Below are positions 56,212 to 64,000 of a DNA stretch of 64,000 bases, one piece after another. The notes under the pieces are model-generated. The model saw only the letters and a program-made list of their open reading frames with translations. It did not search any database and was not told the DNA's origin. Every line of letters begins with the position of its first letter. Within the stretch, counting starts at the first letter, position 1. The DNA is from Hyphomonadaceae bacterium (GTDB lineage: Bacteria; Pseudomonadota; Alphaproteobacteria; Caulobacterales; Hyphomonadaceae), in NCBI GenBank assembly GCA_030697555.1, contig JAUYPV010000005.1:34034-98033 (forward strand), read 5' to 3'. The position numbers were made by a program, and so were the translations under genes.

Positions 56212-56421
56212 TTAGCCTGCAAACATAGACGACAACAGGACAAACACGGCAGCTAAGCCAACCGCCGATAGTATGACGATGGCATACATAAGCAGCATTC
56301 TGCCCACAGTAGGGCCCATGGCGCCGCCACAAGCAGGGCATGCTACGGGTGGGACGCCCGGCAAGTAACTGCTCGGCTTTCTCCACTTGTTGCCGCAGCG
56401 CAAACAGGTCGGAAGTTCCAT
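56212..56421 (-). CDS. Small zinc-ribbon membrane protein
   Basis: A 69-residue protein with two Cys pairs (CLRCG at 6-10 and CPACGG at 28-33) forming a zinc ribbon, and one C-terminal transmembrane helix (MLLMYAIVILSAVGLAAVFVLL). The composition and layout look like a real small gene, but no strong ribosome-binding site is visible. Function unknown. Confidence 0.55.
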   Translation of the reverse strand: MELPTCLRCGNKWRKPSSYLPGVPPVACPACGGAMGPTVGRMLLMYAIVILSAVGLAAVFVLLSSMFAG

Positions 56422-56469
56422 GCGAACATTCTAGACGGCGAAGCGAGCGGCCTCAACGGCTTGCATGAT

Positions 56470-56496
56470 GCCCCGCTTGCAAGGCGGGGCTTTTTT
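56470..56496 (+). terminator. Putative terminator
   Basis: A 7-bp perfect stem GCCCCGC / GCGGGGC with loop TTGCAAG is followed by TTTTTT. It lies 374 bp after the Hpt gene and beyond the antisense zinc-ribbon gene, so which transcript it ends is not clear. Confidence 0.7.
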
Positions 56497-56559
56497 ATGG
56501 AGTCCGTCGTGGACCACATCCAGCCCGAACTTGACCGCATCCACCCGCTTCGCGGGCAG

Positions 56560-56617
56560 CCCCCTCCGTCTCGCCGCTGCGCGGCGATCCACCTCCCCCG
56601 CCTTTGGCGGTGGAGGA
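56560..56617 (+). repeat. Dispersed intergenic repeat with hairpin
   Basis: The stretch CCCCTCCGTCTCGCCGCTGC, continuing GCGGCGATCCACCTCCCCCG, is a composition often found as a dispersed intergenic repeat in proteobacteria. Its end can fold: CCTCCCCCGCC pairs with GGCGGTGGAGG with one mismatch. Confidence 0.45.
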
Positions 56618-56646
56618 CTCGGTGGCGTCGGCGGCGGCTGGAGCGG

Positions 56647-58770
56647 CTAGGCAGTCACCGCGCTGATTGCTGGGTCGCTGATTGAATCCGCGCCGGTTTC
56701 GAGGCGGCCGGCCAGGCGGCGTTCGAAGTCGTCGGCTGAGACCGTGACGTCGTACCAGTTACCGTTAGCGGCGACGGACCATGAGCGTTTGACGCTTTTG
56801 CCTGGAGCGACATTCACCGTCTCGGGCGCAGACCCGTCATATATGCCAGCGCCGATCGTGATGCTCTGCGCCGTCCTGCCGGCGTTGCGGACCGTCAGCG
56901 TTATCTTGCGCGCACGCGTGTCGGCTTCGGATATGACTTCGAGCGCGGATGCGGCGGTCCCGCCGATGAACGTCCGCAGATACCCGTTGGGGCCGAGCAC
57001 CCAGAGGTCGTGGCGTCCGCCGTCCGCCTCGCCGCGCCAAGTGTCGGAGAGCTTTTTCCCGGCTTCCACGGTGTAGCGCCGGGGGATGCGATCGAGATGC
57101 AGGCGGTCATACACTTGGAACACGGCGCCGGCCTTGCCGGTGTTCGCGAAGTCGAGGGAGATTGCGCCGCCCTTCACCTTGTCGCGCACATCCAGCGCGT
57201 AAGGCAGCGCACGCGACGGGCGCGATCCGGCTTCCTGCCTGAGGGGCTGGGCTGCCGAAGGCGGTTCGATCCGCTTGCGGTGAACCTGCGACAGCACGAG
57301 CTTTTCCGATCCGGACGCATCCGGCAGCGCGGGGAAAACCGGGTCGTTGGGCGACTTGAAATCGAAACACGAGGTCAGGTCGCTGCACACGGAGCGGTGC
57401 CATGGGCTGATCGCGGGGACGACGACGCCGAACCGCTTTTCCAGGAACTGGCCCACCGATGTGTGGTCGGCGACCTGCGAGTTCACCCAGCCTCCGCGGC
57501 TCCATGGAGAGACGACGTACAGGGGCACGCGCGCGCCGAGTCCCCACGGACGAACGCTGCCGCTGATCGTGTCGGATTTGTCGAGCAGGCGCTTCTCCGG
57601 ATCGGAGAAGTAGAAGCCGGAGGCGTCCAGCGTCGACTTGCCGGCCATCCGTCCATCGCTTTCGTAGGATGGAGGGGCGGGCGCGGGGGCGTGGTCGAAC
57701 TGGCCGTCATTCTCGTCAAAGGTCTGGAAGAACACGGTGCGGCTCCAGACGTCGCGGTTGGCGGTAAGCGCGTTGAGGATGCCCGCCGTGAATTCCGCGC
57801 CCTGCAGCGGCGTCGAGGCGGAGGGATGCTCGGACCAGTTCATGGGCGGAAGTATCCATGAGACTTCCGGCAGGGTTCCGTCCTTCACGTCCTGCGCAAA
57901 CCGGTCCAGCGACCAGTTCGACATGCCCTTCTCGTAGAGCGGCGAGCCTGGTTTGGCGGTGCGGAAGCTCTCGAAGGCGAGGCCGCCATGCATGGCGCCG
58001 GTCCAGTTGTTGTTGGGGTCCTGGTAGATCCGCCACGAGACGCCGGCAGCCTCCAGCACATCCGGAATTGTGGGCCAGGTCAGGGCCGAGCCCTGGTAGG
58101 TGTAGCCCGGCTCCGGCAGCGCTCCCTTGATCCAGCAGCGCAGGTTGTTGGGTTCGGAATCGGCCTCGGTGCCGTTGATCCCACGGGCCCGCAGTTTCGG
58201 ATCATGATTGGCGCCCGACCAGAACACGATCCGGTTGGGGTCGGTGCCGGTGGTGATGGAGCAGTGGTAGGCGTCACAGAGCGTGAAGGCCTCGGCCAGT
58301 GCGAACTGGAAGGGCACATCCTCGCGCCTGTAGTAGCCCATCGAATAGGGGTTCTTGTATTTCGGCCAGTAGCCGAACTTGCCCTGGTTCCAGGCGGCCT
58401 GCGAATCCGCGAACGAATGCGGCGTTCCCGGCACGGCGATGGCGTTGGTCGTCTTGGTGTCGAGGTGGAAGGGCGGGATTTCCTTCACGCCGTCCGACTG
58501 CGCCCAGACGGGCTTGCCGCTTTCCATCGGAACCGGATGCCGGTCGCCAAAGCCGCGCACGCCGCGGAGCGTTCCGAAATAATGGTCGAACGACCGGTTC
58601 TCCTGCATCAGGATCACGACGTGCTTCACATCGCGTATCGTTCCTGTCTCGCGCGCGGCCGGCGTCTGCAGCGCCTGCGCGATCGCGTCGGGGAAGATGG
58701 ACATGGCCGCGCCCGCCGCAGCGCCGCCGCCGAGCATCCGCAGGAAATCGCGCCGGTCGTTGTTGGTCAT
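56647..58770 (-). CDS. Phosphocholine-type phospholipase C
   Basis: A 707-residue enzyme of the PlcH/PlcN family that hydrolyses phosphatidylcholine or sphingomyelin outside the cell. A Tat signal (DRRDFLRMLGGGAAAGAAMS) starts the protein. The catalytic N-terminal domain has VVILMQENRSFDHYFGTLRG, then FWSGANHDP and FDENDGQFDH, the metal-binding motifs. Two C-terminal DUF756 domains begin after about 500 (SLDFANTGKAGAVFQVYDR). AGAGGAC precedes the ATG. It is followed after a 320-bp repeat-rich gap by a TonB-dependent receptor gene on the same strand. Confidence 0.93.
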   Translation of the reverse strand: MTNNDRRDFLRMLGGGAAAGAAMSIFPDAIAQALQTPAARETGTIRDVKHVVILMQENRSFDHYFGTLRGVRGFGDRHPVPMESGKPVWAQSDGVKEIPPFHLDTKTTNAIAVPGTPHSFADSQAAWNQGKFGYWPKYKNPYSMGYYRREDVPFQFALAEAFTLCDAYHCSITTGTDPNRIVFWSGANHDPKLRARGINGTEADSEPNNLRCWIKGALPEPGYTYQGSALTWPTIPDVLEAAGVSWRIYQDPNNNWTGAMHGGLAFESFRTAKPGSPLYEKGMSNWSLDRFAQDVKDGTLPEVSWILPPMNWSEHPSASTPLQGAEFTAGILNALTANRDVWSRTVFFQTFDENDGQFDHAPAPAPPSYESDGRMAGKSTLDASGFYFSDPEKRLLDKSDTISGSVRPWGLGARVPLYVVSPWSRGGWVNSQVADHTSVGQFLEKRFGVVVPAISPWHRSVCSDLTSCFDFKSPNDPVFPALPDASGSEKLVLSQVHRKRIEPPSAAQPLRQEAGSRPSRALPYALDVRDKVKGGAISLDFANTGKAGAVFQVYDRLHLDRIPRRYTVEAGKKLSDTWRGEADGGRHDLWVLGPNGYLRTFIGGTAASALEVISEADTRARKITLTVRNAGRTAQSITIGAGIYDGSAPETVNVAPGKSVKRSWSVAANGNWYDVTVSADDFERRLAGRLETGADSISDPAISAVTA

Positions 58771-58812
58771 GACTTGTCCTCTCGATCGCAGATCAAGGTT
58801 GTGAGCCCGGAG

Positions 58813-59061
58813 CCTCGTGGTTCGACTGACGCGAGCTTCGCTCGCTGCTCACCATGAGGCTCCTCTCGCTTAGGCCGGCGATGTCGATGGAGCCCTCATG
58901 GTGGAGTCCTTTGCACGGGTTCATGTGTTGCTCGGAAGTTCCGAGTCGTTCGGTGAACATTTGGGAATCGAGTGGGGAACTCCGCGAACCCGTGCAAAGA
59001 ACTCCATGGTGAGCAGCGATCCTGGACGCCAGTCCAAGATCGCGTCCGTCGAACCATGAGG
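58813..59061. repeat. Nested inverted repeats between phospholipase C and receptor genes
   Basis: About 320 bp without a gene. The outer arms CCTCGTGGTTCGAC (58813-58826) and GTCGAACCATGAGG (59048-59061) match with one mismatch. Inner arms CTTTGCACGGGTTC (58909-58922) and GAACCCGTGCAAAG (58986-58999) match perfectly. Further CCATGAGG or CATGGTGAGC modules lie at 58851-58860, 58893-58904 and 59003-59016, and GCTCGGAAGTTCCGAG forms a hairpin at the centre. This may be a degenerate palindromic mobile repeat. Confidence 0.75.
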
Positions 59062-59090
59062 GCGATAGGGGAACTCCCACCACGTTCATC

Positions 59091-61460
59091 CTAGAAGTTG
59101 GTTGAGTAGGAGATGAAGAAGCTCCGCGGCTTTCCTTCGAAGGGATAGCCGAAGAAGAACCGATCATCGGTGTTGGTGAACTCGCCCCGGTTGAAGGCTG
59201 AGCCGAACTGCTGATTGCCGAAGCCCCAGCGCTCCGCGTAATACTCGTCGAAGATATTCACGACGCGCAGCGTGAAGCGATGCTGCATCTGATCTCCCGC
59301 GCGATAGGAGATCGTGCCGTTGACCACTGTATAGTCGCCGAAGTTGTGGCGATACCGCGGTACGCCCGTATCCGCAGGCGTGCGCGACCCTACGTTGGCC
59401 GGCCTCGTTGTGCCGGGTGTGGCGGGCCCGCCCGTTGCATATTCAGAGCCCTGGATGCGGGGCAGAAGCTGGACGGTAAGGCGGTCGTCGGGCGAGGTCC
59501 ATTCGATCACCCCTGTCGCGAACCAGGCAGGCGTTTCGCCGAGCTGCATGCCCTTGCGCGATCCGGCGTTTTCGGAAGCGTCCTGCGACGTATACGCCGC
59601 GTTGAAGCGCCATTGATTGCCCACGTTGACGTTCACTTCTGCGGTCAGCCCGCGGATCTCGGTGATCGCCGAGTTGTTGAACCAGGTCGAATATGTCGCC
59701 CCGAAATTGCAGTCGTTGCGGCCGCAGGCCGGGTCGATCGGCAGCGTATTGATCACGTTGTTGATCGAGAACGTGCTGATGCGGTTGGTGATGTCGGTGT
59801 AGAAGCCGCCGATCTCGGCGGAGAGGCCGATATCGCCGAATGTGTTCTCGATGCCGAGGCCGGCATTGTAGGTTTCGGTCTCTTCAGGTGCGAGGTCGGG
59901 ATTGCCGACCGAGCCGAAGCCCGCAGACGGAACAGGCTGGGGGACGGGGATGTTGGTGAATAGCTCGTTGGTGCGCGGCAGTGAATAGGACGTGCCGCCG
60001 TTGGCGCGCACATAGAGGCCGGCCGGCAGAGGCTGGCGCACGCCGAATTTCCAAATCGTCTTCGAGTCGAACGCGTCGGAGAAGTCCGTGCGCACCGCCA
60101 GCGAGATCGCCGTGTCGGGGCTGAAGGGAAGCTTCGGCCGCAGGTCGACGAAGACGCCGGTAGTCTGGTTGTCCTGATCCTGGATGGCGAAGCTAGGGTC
60201 GGATGCATCCTGGTATTTCACCCACTGCACGCCGAGAACAGCTTCAATCCACTCGCCCAGATTGACCGTGTTGCGAACAGTTGCGCCCTGCTCCTTGTAT
60301 GCGCCGGTGCGCTGATTCGAATAGCCGAAACCCTTGTTGGCGAATGGCTCCACAGCGCCCGTCCAAGCGCCCCGCGGGATTAGCGGGCGCGTCGGGTTGT
60401 TGGGATCAACGCAACCGGCGGCGACCAGGCAGATTTCCGGGAATAGTTCCGTGTTCCACAGTTGAGGGTTGGAGTAGTAGACCTGAACTTCGGTCAGAAG
60501 CGCGTCGTTCCAGCGCCTTTCGAGCAGCGCATCCATGATCGGATAGCGCACGGTGTTTTCCGAATAGATTTCGGTGTTCGGGAACGGGTCCTGGAATACC
60601 ACCTCGGTATATTGTGCGTTGGCGCGGAAGCGCGTGGCGTCGTCGATCTTCCAGAGATATTTGGCGCCGATATTGTTGCGGTTCAGCGGGTAGTGCTGGA
60701 TGCCGCCTGCCCGAGCCACGTTGTCGACGAACAGCGCCGGGTTGAAGATGCGCGGTCCGTCGGTTTCCTGCATCGAGCCGTAGAACATGAGGCTGTGATC
60801 GCCATTGGCGTCGAGCGGGAAGGAGTAGTTGCCCCACAACTCGCGGGTGTCGAACGAGCCGTAGTTGACGCCGAATTCGCCCTTGGTTGTTCCGTCCGGC
60901 GCCTTGGTCACGATGCTGACGACGCCGACGCCGCCATTCGATCCGTAGAACAGCGAATTGCCGCCCCGGAACACCTCCACGCGCTCGATCATGTGGGGAT
61001 CGATGGTTGTTGCGCCCCAGATGTCCTCGAGCGCCGGCCCGCGGTCATAGGTCGGCACGCCGTCGAGAATCACCAGCGTGTCGCGGTCGCCGCCACCGTC
61101 CAGGCGGATGGTGTATTCGCCCTCGTCCGGCGAGTAGCCGATGTTGACGCCCTTCACCAGGAACTGCATCGCCTCCGCGAAATTCGTGGCGCCGCTGGCG
61201 AGAATGTCTTCGGCGGTGACGACCTGCACCACGTTGCCGAATTCGATGGCTTCGGCCGCTTGCTGGCTCGCGGTGATCGTCTGGCCGGTGATGGTGACGA
61301 CGTCATCCTTCGCATTCGCCGCGGTGCGAGCGACCGTATCGTCGGGGCTGACGGAAGCCGGTTCGGGAGCGGTCTGCGCGTGGGCAGCCCCGGCGGTAAA
61401 GCAACCTGTGAGCAGCGCGCTCATCAGCGCAAGATGAGATGTCATCGATTTCATGATCAT
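59091..61460 (-). CDS. TonB-dependent outer-membrane receptor
   Basis: A 789-residue outer-membrane receptor. The signal peptide ends AHA. The plug domain (about 50-170) has VVQVVTAEDILASGATNFAEA, the IRLDGGGDRDTLVILDGVP strand, and IERVEVFRGGNSLFYGSNGG. The barrel ends in Phe (FISYSTNF). The TonB box is not obvious. The substrate is not shown; its position beside a phospholipase C gene suggests, without proof, a phospholipid- or phosphate-related nutrient. ATG 61460 was chosen because AAGGGTG precedes it; GTG 61466 and ATG 61454 are alternatives. Confidence 0.93.
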   Translation of the reverse strand: MIMKSMTSHLALMSALLTGCFTAGAAHAQTAPEPASVSPDDTVARTAANAKDDVVTITGQTITASQQAAEAIEFGNVVQVVTAEDILASGATNFAEAMQFLVKGVNIGYSPDEGEYTIRLDGGGDRDTLVILDGVPTYDRGPALEDIWGATTIDPHMIERVEVFRGGNSLFYGSNGGVGVVSIVTKAPDGTTKGEFGVNYGSFDTRELWGNYSFPLDANGDHSLMFYGSMQETDGPRIFNPALFVDNVARAGGIQHYPLNRNNIGAKYLWKIDDATRFRANAQYTEVVFQDPFPNTEIYSENTVRYPIMDALLERRWNDALLTEVQVYYSNPQLWNTELFPEICLVAAGCVDPNNPTRPLIPRGAWTGAVEPFANKGFGYSNQRTGAYKEQGATVRNTVNLGEWIEAVLGVQWVKYQDASDPSFAIQDQDNQTTGVFVDLRPKLPFSPDTAISLAVRTDFSDAFDSKTIWKFGVRQPLPAGLYVRANGGTSYSLPRTNELFTNIPVPQPVPSAGFGSVGNPDLAPEETETYNAGLGIENTFGDIGLSAEIGGFYTDITNRISTFSINNVINTLPIDPACGRNDCNFGATYSTWFNNSAITEIRGLTAEVNVNVGNQWRFNAAYTSQDASENAGSRKGMQLGETPAWFATGVIEWTSPDDRLTVQLLPRIQGSEYATGGPATPGTTRPANVGSRTPADTGVPRYRHNFGDYTVVNGTISYRAGDQMQHRFTLRVVNIFDEYYAERWGFGNQQFGSAFNRGEFTNTDDRFFFGYPFEGKPRSFFISYSTNF

Positions 61461-61752
61461 TGCCACACCCTTGTCAGTCCGAGTTGTCCGTCCGAGCCCA
61501 GCTCAATTCGGGTGCGTAAGATGCGCTTCGCCGGCTCTCGCCAGCGATCAGAAGAAAGACTCACGCTCTCCGTCACCGGCGTCCGGACTAGGGACGGCGT
61601 GCGACAGCGCGGTGAAGAATTGCCCACACCGCAACGATGGTTTTGTGAAGTTATTTGTAAGCGCACGGCTCGCGATTCGATTCGCCGAGTCGATGGTCGA
61701 GCAGATGTTGGGTTGGCGCCTGGTCTTCGACCGGAGAGGACTCCGGCTGTGC

Positions 61753-63774
61753 CTATTCCCGCGCCAGCGCTTCGATCGGGTCGAGTTTGGAGGCGCTTCT
61801 TGCGGGGAGGAAGCCGAAGGTTATGCCGATTAGGGTGGAGCAGAGGAAGGCGAGCACGATCGAGCTGATCGAGAAGTCGAGCTGGAAGGCGGAGCCGAAG
61901 AGGGGAAAAATTACGCCGAAGCTGAGGGCGAGCGCGACGCCCAGGGCGCCGCCGATCATGCAGACGAGGACGGCTTCGATCAGGAATTGCTGCATGATGT
62001 CGGCCTGCCTTGCGCCGACGGCCATGCGGACGCCGATCTCCTTTACGCGCTCGGTGACCGAGACCAGCATGATGTTCATGACGCCGATGCCGCCGACGAT
62101 GAGCGAGATGATGGCGATCGAGGCGATGAGCAGCGTCATCGTACCGGTGGTCTGTTCGATCGAGTCGCGGATCTCGTTGGAGTTGTTGAGGTAGAAGTCT
62201 TGGCTGCCGTGGCGGCTGGTGAGGAGGGCGACGATGCCGGCTTGAGCTGCGTCCATCGAGGCGTCGTCCTTCACGCGCACGGTGACGGAGCGGAGGTAGT
62301 CCTGCCCCAGCAGGCGGCGCATCACGGAGGTGTAGGGCGCATAGACGTTGAGCTGGTCGGCGCCTCCGAAGGTTGAGGTGGAGCTGGCGACGCCGACGAT
62401 GCGGGCGGGCATCTTGCCGACGAGGATGACTTCGCCGATCGGGTTCTCCCCGCCAGGGAAGAGCGTCGAGCGCGTGTTGGGATCGATGACGATCTCCTGC
62501 GAGATCGACGAGATGCTGTCGGCGGAGAGCAGGCTGCCGGCTTCCAGCTTCATGCCGCGGACGCGGAAAAACTGGTCGCCGACGCCGTTGACGGTGGCCT
62601 GCGCTTCGACGTTGCCGCGACGGAGCGTGGCGTTGGTGTTGGCGGTGGGCGTGACGCTGTCGACATAGGACTGGCCGGCGATGGCGTCGGCGTCGGCCAC
62701 CGTGAGGGTGCGGGTGGCGGAAGCGCGGCGGTCGCCGAAGCCCGTGCCGGGGCGGACGTCGATGGTGTTGGTGCCGAGGGCGGAAATATTCGAGAGCACC
62801 TGCTTGCGCGAGCCTTCGCCCAGGGCGACGACGCTGACCACGGCGGCGATGCCGATGATGATGCCGAGCATGGTGAGGAAGGTTCGCAGCTTGTGGGCGC
62901 GCATGGCGCGGATCGCCATCCGGAAGGCTTCGGTGAAGCGGTCGCGCCAGCTTTCGCCGGACCTGGCCATCTTGCCTTCCGGGCGGGGCATGAGATTGCC
63001 GGTGGGCATGCGGGCGCCGGGCTTGCGGTTGTCGGCGACGACTTCGCCGTCGCGTAGCTCGATGATGCGGTCGGCGTGGTCGGCGACCTGCGCGTCGTGG
63101 GTGACGATGATGATGGTGCGGCCTTCGGAATTGAGCTGCCGCAGGATGCGCATCACCTCTTCGCCGGTCGTGGTGTCGAGCGCGCCGGTGGGTTCGTCGG
63201 CGAGAATGACTTCGCCGCCGTTGATGAGGGCGCGGGCGATGGAGACACGCTGCTGCTGGCCGCCGGAAAGTTGATTGGGCGTGTGGCCGGCGCGGTCCTT
63301 GAGGCCGAGGCGGGCGAGGATTTTCTTCGCGTCGGCGCGGCGCTGGGCGGGCTCGCGGCCGAGGTAGATGGCGGGCGTTTCGACGTTGCCGGCGGCGGTT
63401 AGGTCTGAGAGCAGGTGATAGCGCTGGAAGATGAAGCCGAAATGCTCGCGGCGCAGCGCGGCTAGATCGTCGGGCGCCATCGAGCGCGTGTCGCGGCCGA
63501 AGACGCGGTAGGCGCCGGAGGTGGGACGGTCGAGGCAGCCGAGGACGTTCATCAGGGTCGACTTGCCGGAGCCGGATGCGCCGACGATGGCGACCATCTC
63601 GCCGCTTTCGATGGTGAGGCTGACGTCTTTCAGGGCGACGACGACTTCATCGCCGGCCGGGAATTCGCGGCGGACTTTCCTGAGTTCGATCAGGGGCGGT
63701 GCGGCGCGCGCGGGCGTGGCGCGCGGGGGCGTGGAATGCGGGCGTGGCCAGGTTGAGGTATCGGCTGGCGTCAC
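61753..63774 (-). CDS. macB: MacB-type ABC transporter, ATPase-permease fusion
   Basis: A 673-residue MacB-family protein: an N-terminal ATPase (about 25-260) with Walker A GASGSGKS, signature LSGGQQQRVSIARAL and Walker B ILADEPTGALD, fused to a permease with four helices and a large periplasmic MacB-PCD domain (about 310-540). The C-terminal FtsX domain has IGVRMAVGARQADIMQQFLIEAV. MacB works with MacA and an outer-membrane channel to export peptides or macrolides by mechanotransmission. It starts at GTG 63774, overlapping the macA stop (GTGA). Confidence 0.94.
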   Translation of the reverse strand: MTPADTSTWPRPHSTPPRATPARAAPPLIELRKVRREFPAGDEVVVALKDVSLTIESGEMVAIVGASGSGKSTLMNVLGCLDRPTSGAYRVFGRDTRSMAPDDLAALRREHFGFIFQRYHLLSDLTAAGNVETPAIYLGREPAQRRADAKKILARLGLKDRAGHTPNQLSGGQQQRVSIARALINGGEVILADEPTGALDTTTGEEVMRILRQLNSEGRTIIIVTHDAQVADHADRIIELRDGEVVADNRKPGARMPTGNLMPRPEGKMARSGESWRDRFTEAFRMAIRAMRAHKLRTFLTMLGIIIGIAAVVSVVALGEGSRKQVLSNISALGTNTIDVRPGTGFGDRRASATRTLTVADADAIAGQSYVDSVTPTANTNATLRRGNVEAQATVNGVGDQFFRVRGMKLEAGSLLSADSISSISQEIVIDPNTRSTLFPGGENPIGEVILVGKMPARIVGVASSTSTFGGADQLNVYAPYTSVMRRLLGQDYLRSVTVRVKDDASMDAAQAGIVALLTSRHGSQDFYLNNSNEIRDSIEQTTGTMTLLIASIAIISLIVGGIGVMNIMLVSVTERVKEIGVRMAVGARQADIMQQFLIEAVLVCMIGGALGVALALSFGVIFPLFGSAFQLDFSISSIVLAFLCSTLIGITFGFLPARSASKLDPIEALARE

Positions 63775-64000
63775 GGGCTGCCTCCGCCGCCGCCGCCGCG
63801 GCGACCGCCGGCCATCGGGTTGAGCGGGTTGCGCTGCTGGGCGGCGTTGCGGTTGGTCTGCTGCTGCGCGGCGGTGACTTCGGCGACGACGACCTTTTCG
63901 CCTTCGTTGAGGCCTTCAAGCACCTGCGCTTCGACGCTGGTGTTGATGCCGATTTTGACGGCGCGTTCTTCAGTCTTGCCGTTCTCGCCGACGACCTTGA
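63771..64000 (-). CDS. macA: MacA-type periplasmic adaptor, C-terminal end (partial)
   Basis: The last 76 codons of a gene running off the right edge. The visible part (VVGENGKTEERAVKIGINT, then LEGLNEGEKVVVAEVT) is the membrane-proximal end of a HlyD/MacA membrane-fusion protein, followed by a Gln/Asn/Gly-rich tail ending in six glycines. It overlaps macB by four bases, so both belong to one operon. The 5' end, including any anchor, lies outside the window. Confidence 0.85.
   Translation of the reverse strand, partial: KVVGENGKTEERAVKIGINTSVEAQVLEGLNEGEKVVVAEVTAAQQQTNRNAAQQRNPLNPMAGGRRGGGGGGSP

Overview
This is a 64 kb piece of a GC-rich, Gram-negative alphaproteobacterial chromosome. Evidence includes an mreBCD-mrdA-rodA rod-shape operon, an Mla-type MCE lipid transporter, a TonB-dependent receptor, several lipoboxes and Tat signals, and a serB/miaA/ilvB/ilvN/ilvC neighbourhood resembling that of Caulobacter relatives. 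A TipN-like coiled-coil protein points weakly to Caulobacterales or Hyphomonadaceae. The species cannot be named. No rRNA, tRNA, CRISPR array, integrase or intact insertion sequence was seen.

Layout. 0-6 kb: thyA, a small lipoprotein, an antisense VUT-family membrane protein, folA, an SMP-30/gluconolactonase protein, and the periplasmic protease DegP. 6-16 kb: serB and miaA diverge, followed by a branched-chain amino acid block. In that block ilvB has a textbook attenuation leader encoding the run Ile-Leu-Val-Leu-Val-Ile. Between ilvB, ilvN and ilvC sit four extra genes, most joined by 4-nt stop/start overlaps. Two of them look conflict-related: a Tdi1/DUF1851-like immunity protein and a zinc-ribbon protein with a nucleoside 2-deoxyribosyltransferase-like domain. 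Just upstream, between miaA and ilvB, is an antisense AbiEii-like nucleotidyltransferase fused to DUF1488 and preceded by two near-identical 35-bp palindromes. 16-29 kb: mixed housekeeping genes, including a rhomboid protease, an outer-membrane barrel, a K+-independent H+-pyrophosphatase, a glycerophosphodiesterase lipoprotein, a YdeP-type molybdoenzyme and regulators.

29-36 kb: leuA with its own Leu-rich leader peptide that may be leaderless, a pair of dispersed palindromic repeats, VOC, ABC-F, EVE and MFS genes. 36-42 kb: the cell-shape operon mreB-mreC-mreD-mrdA-rodA. 42-50 kb: an NSS transporter, proline iminopeptidase, a lipoprotein, DUF423, and an mlaE-mlaF-mlaD-auxiliary lipoprotein operon. 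50-64 kb: a CadC-like regulator with TPRs, a Tat-exported FMN hydroxyacid dehydrogenase carrying a CxxCH motif, the TipN-like protein, small genes, a phosphocholine-type phospholipase C, a TonB-dependent receptor separated from it by a nest of inverted repeats, and macB plus the 3' end of macA.

The most unusual parts are the 7.9-14.6 kb region, where conflict-type genes are threaded into the ilv locus, and the two independent leader-peptide attenuators for ilvB and leuA. Many convergent or tandem neighbours overlap, so the genome is compact.
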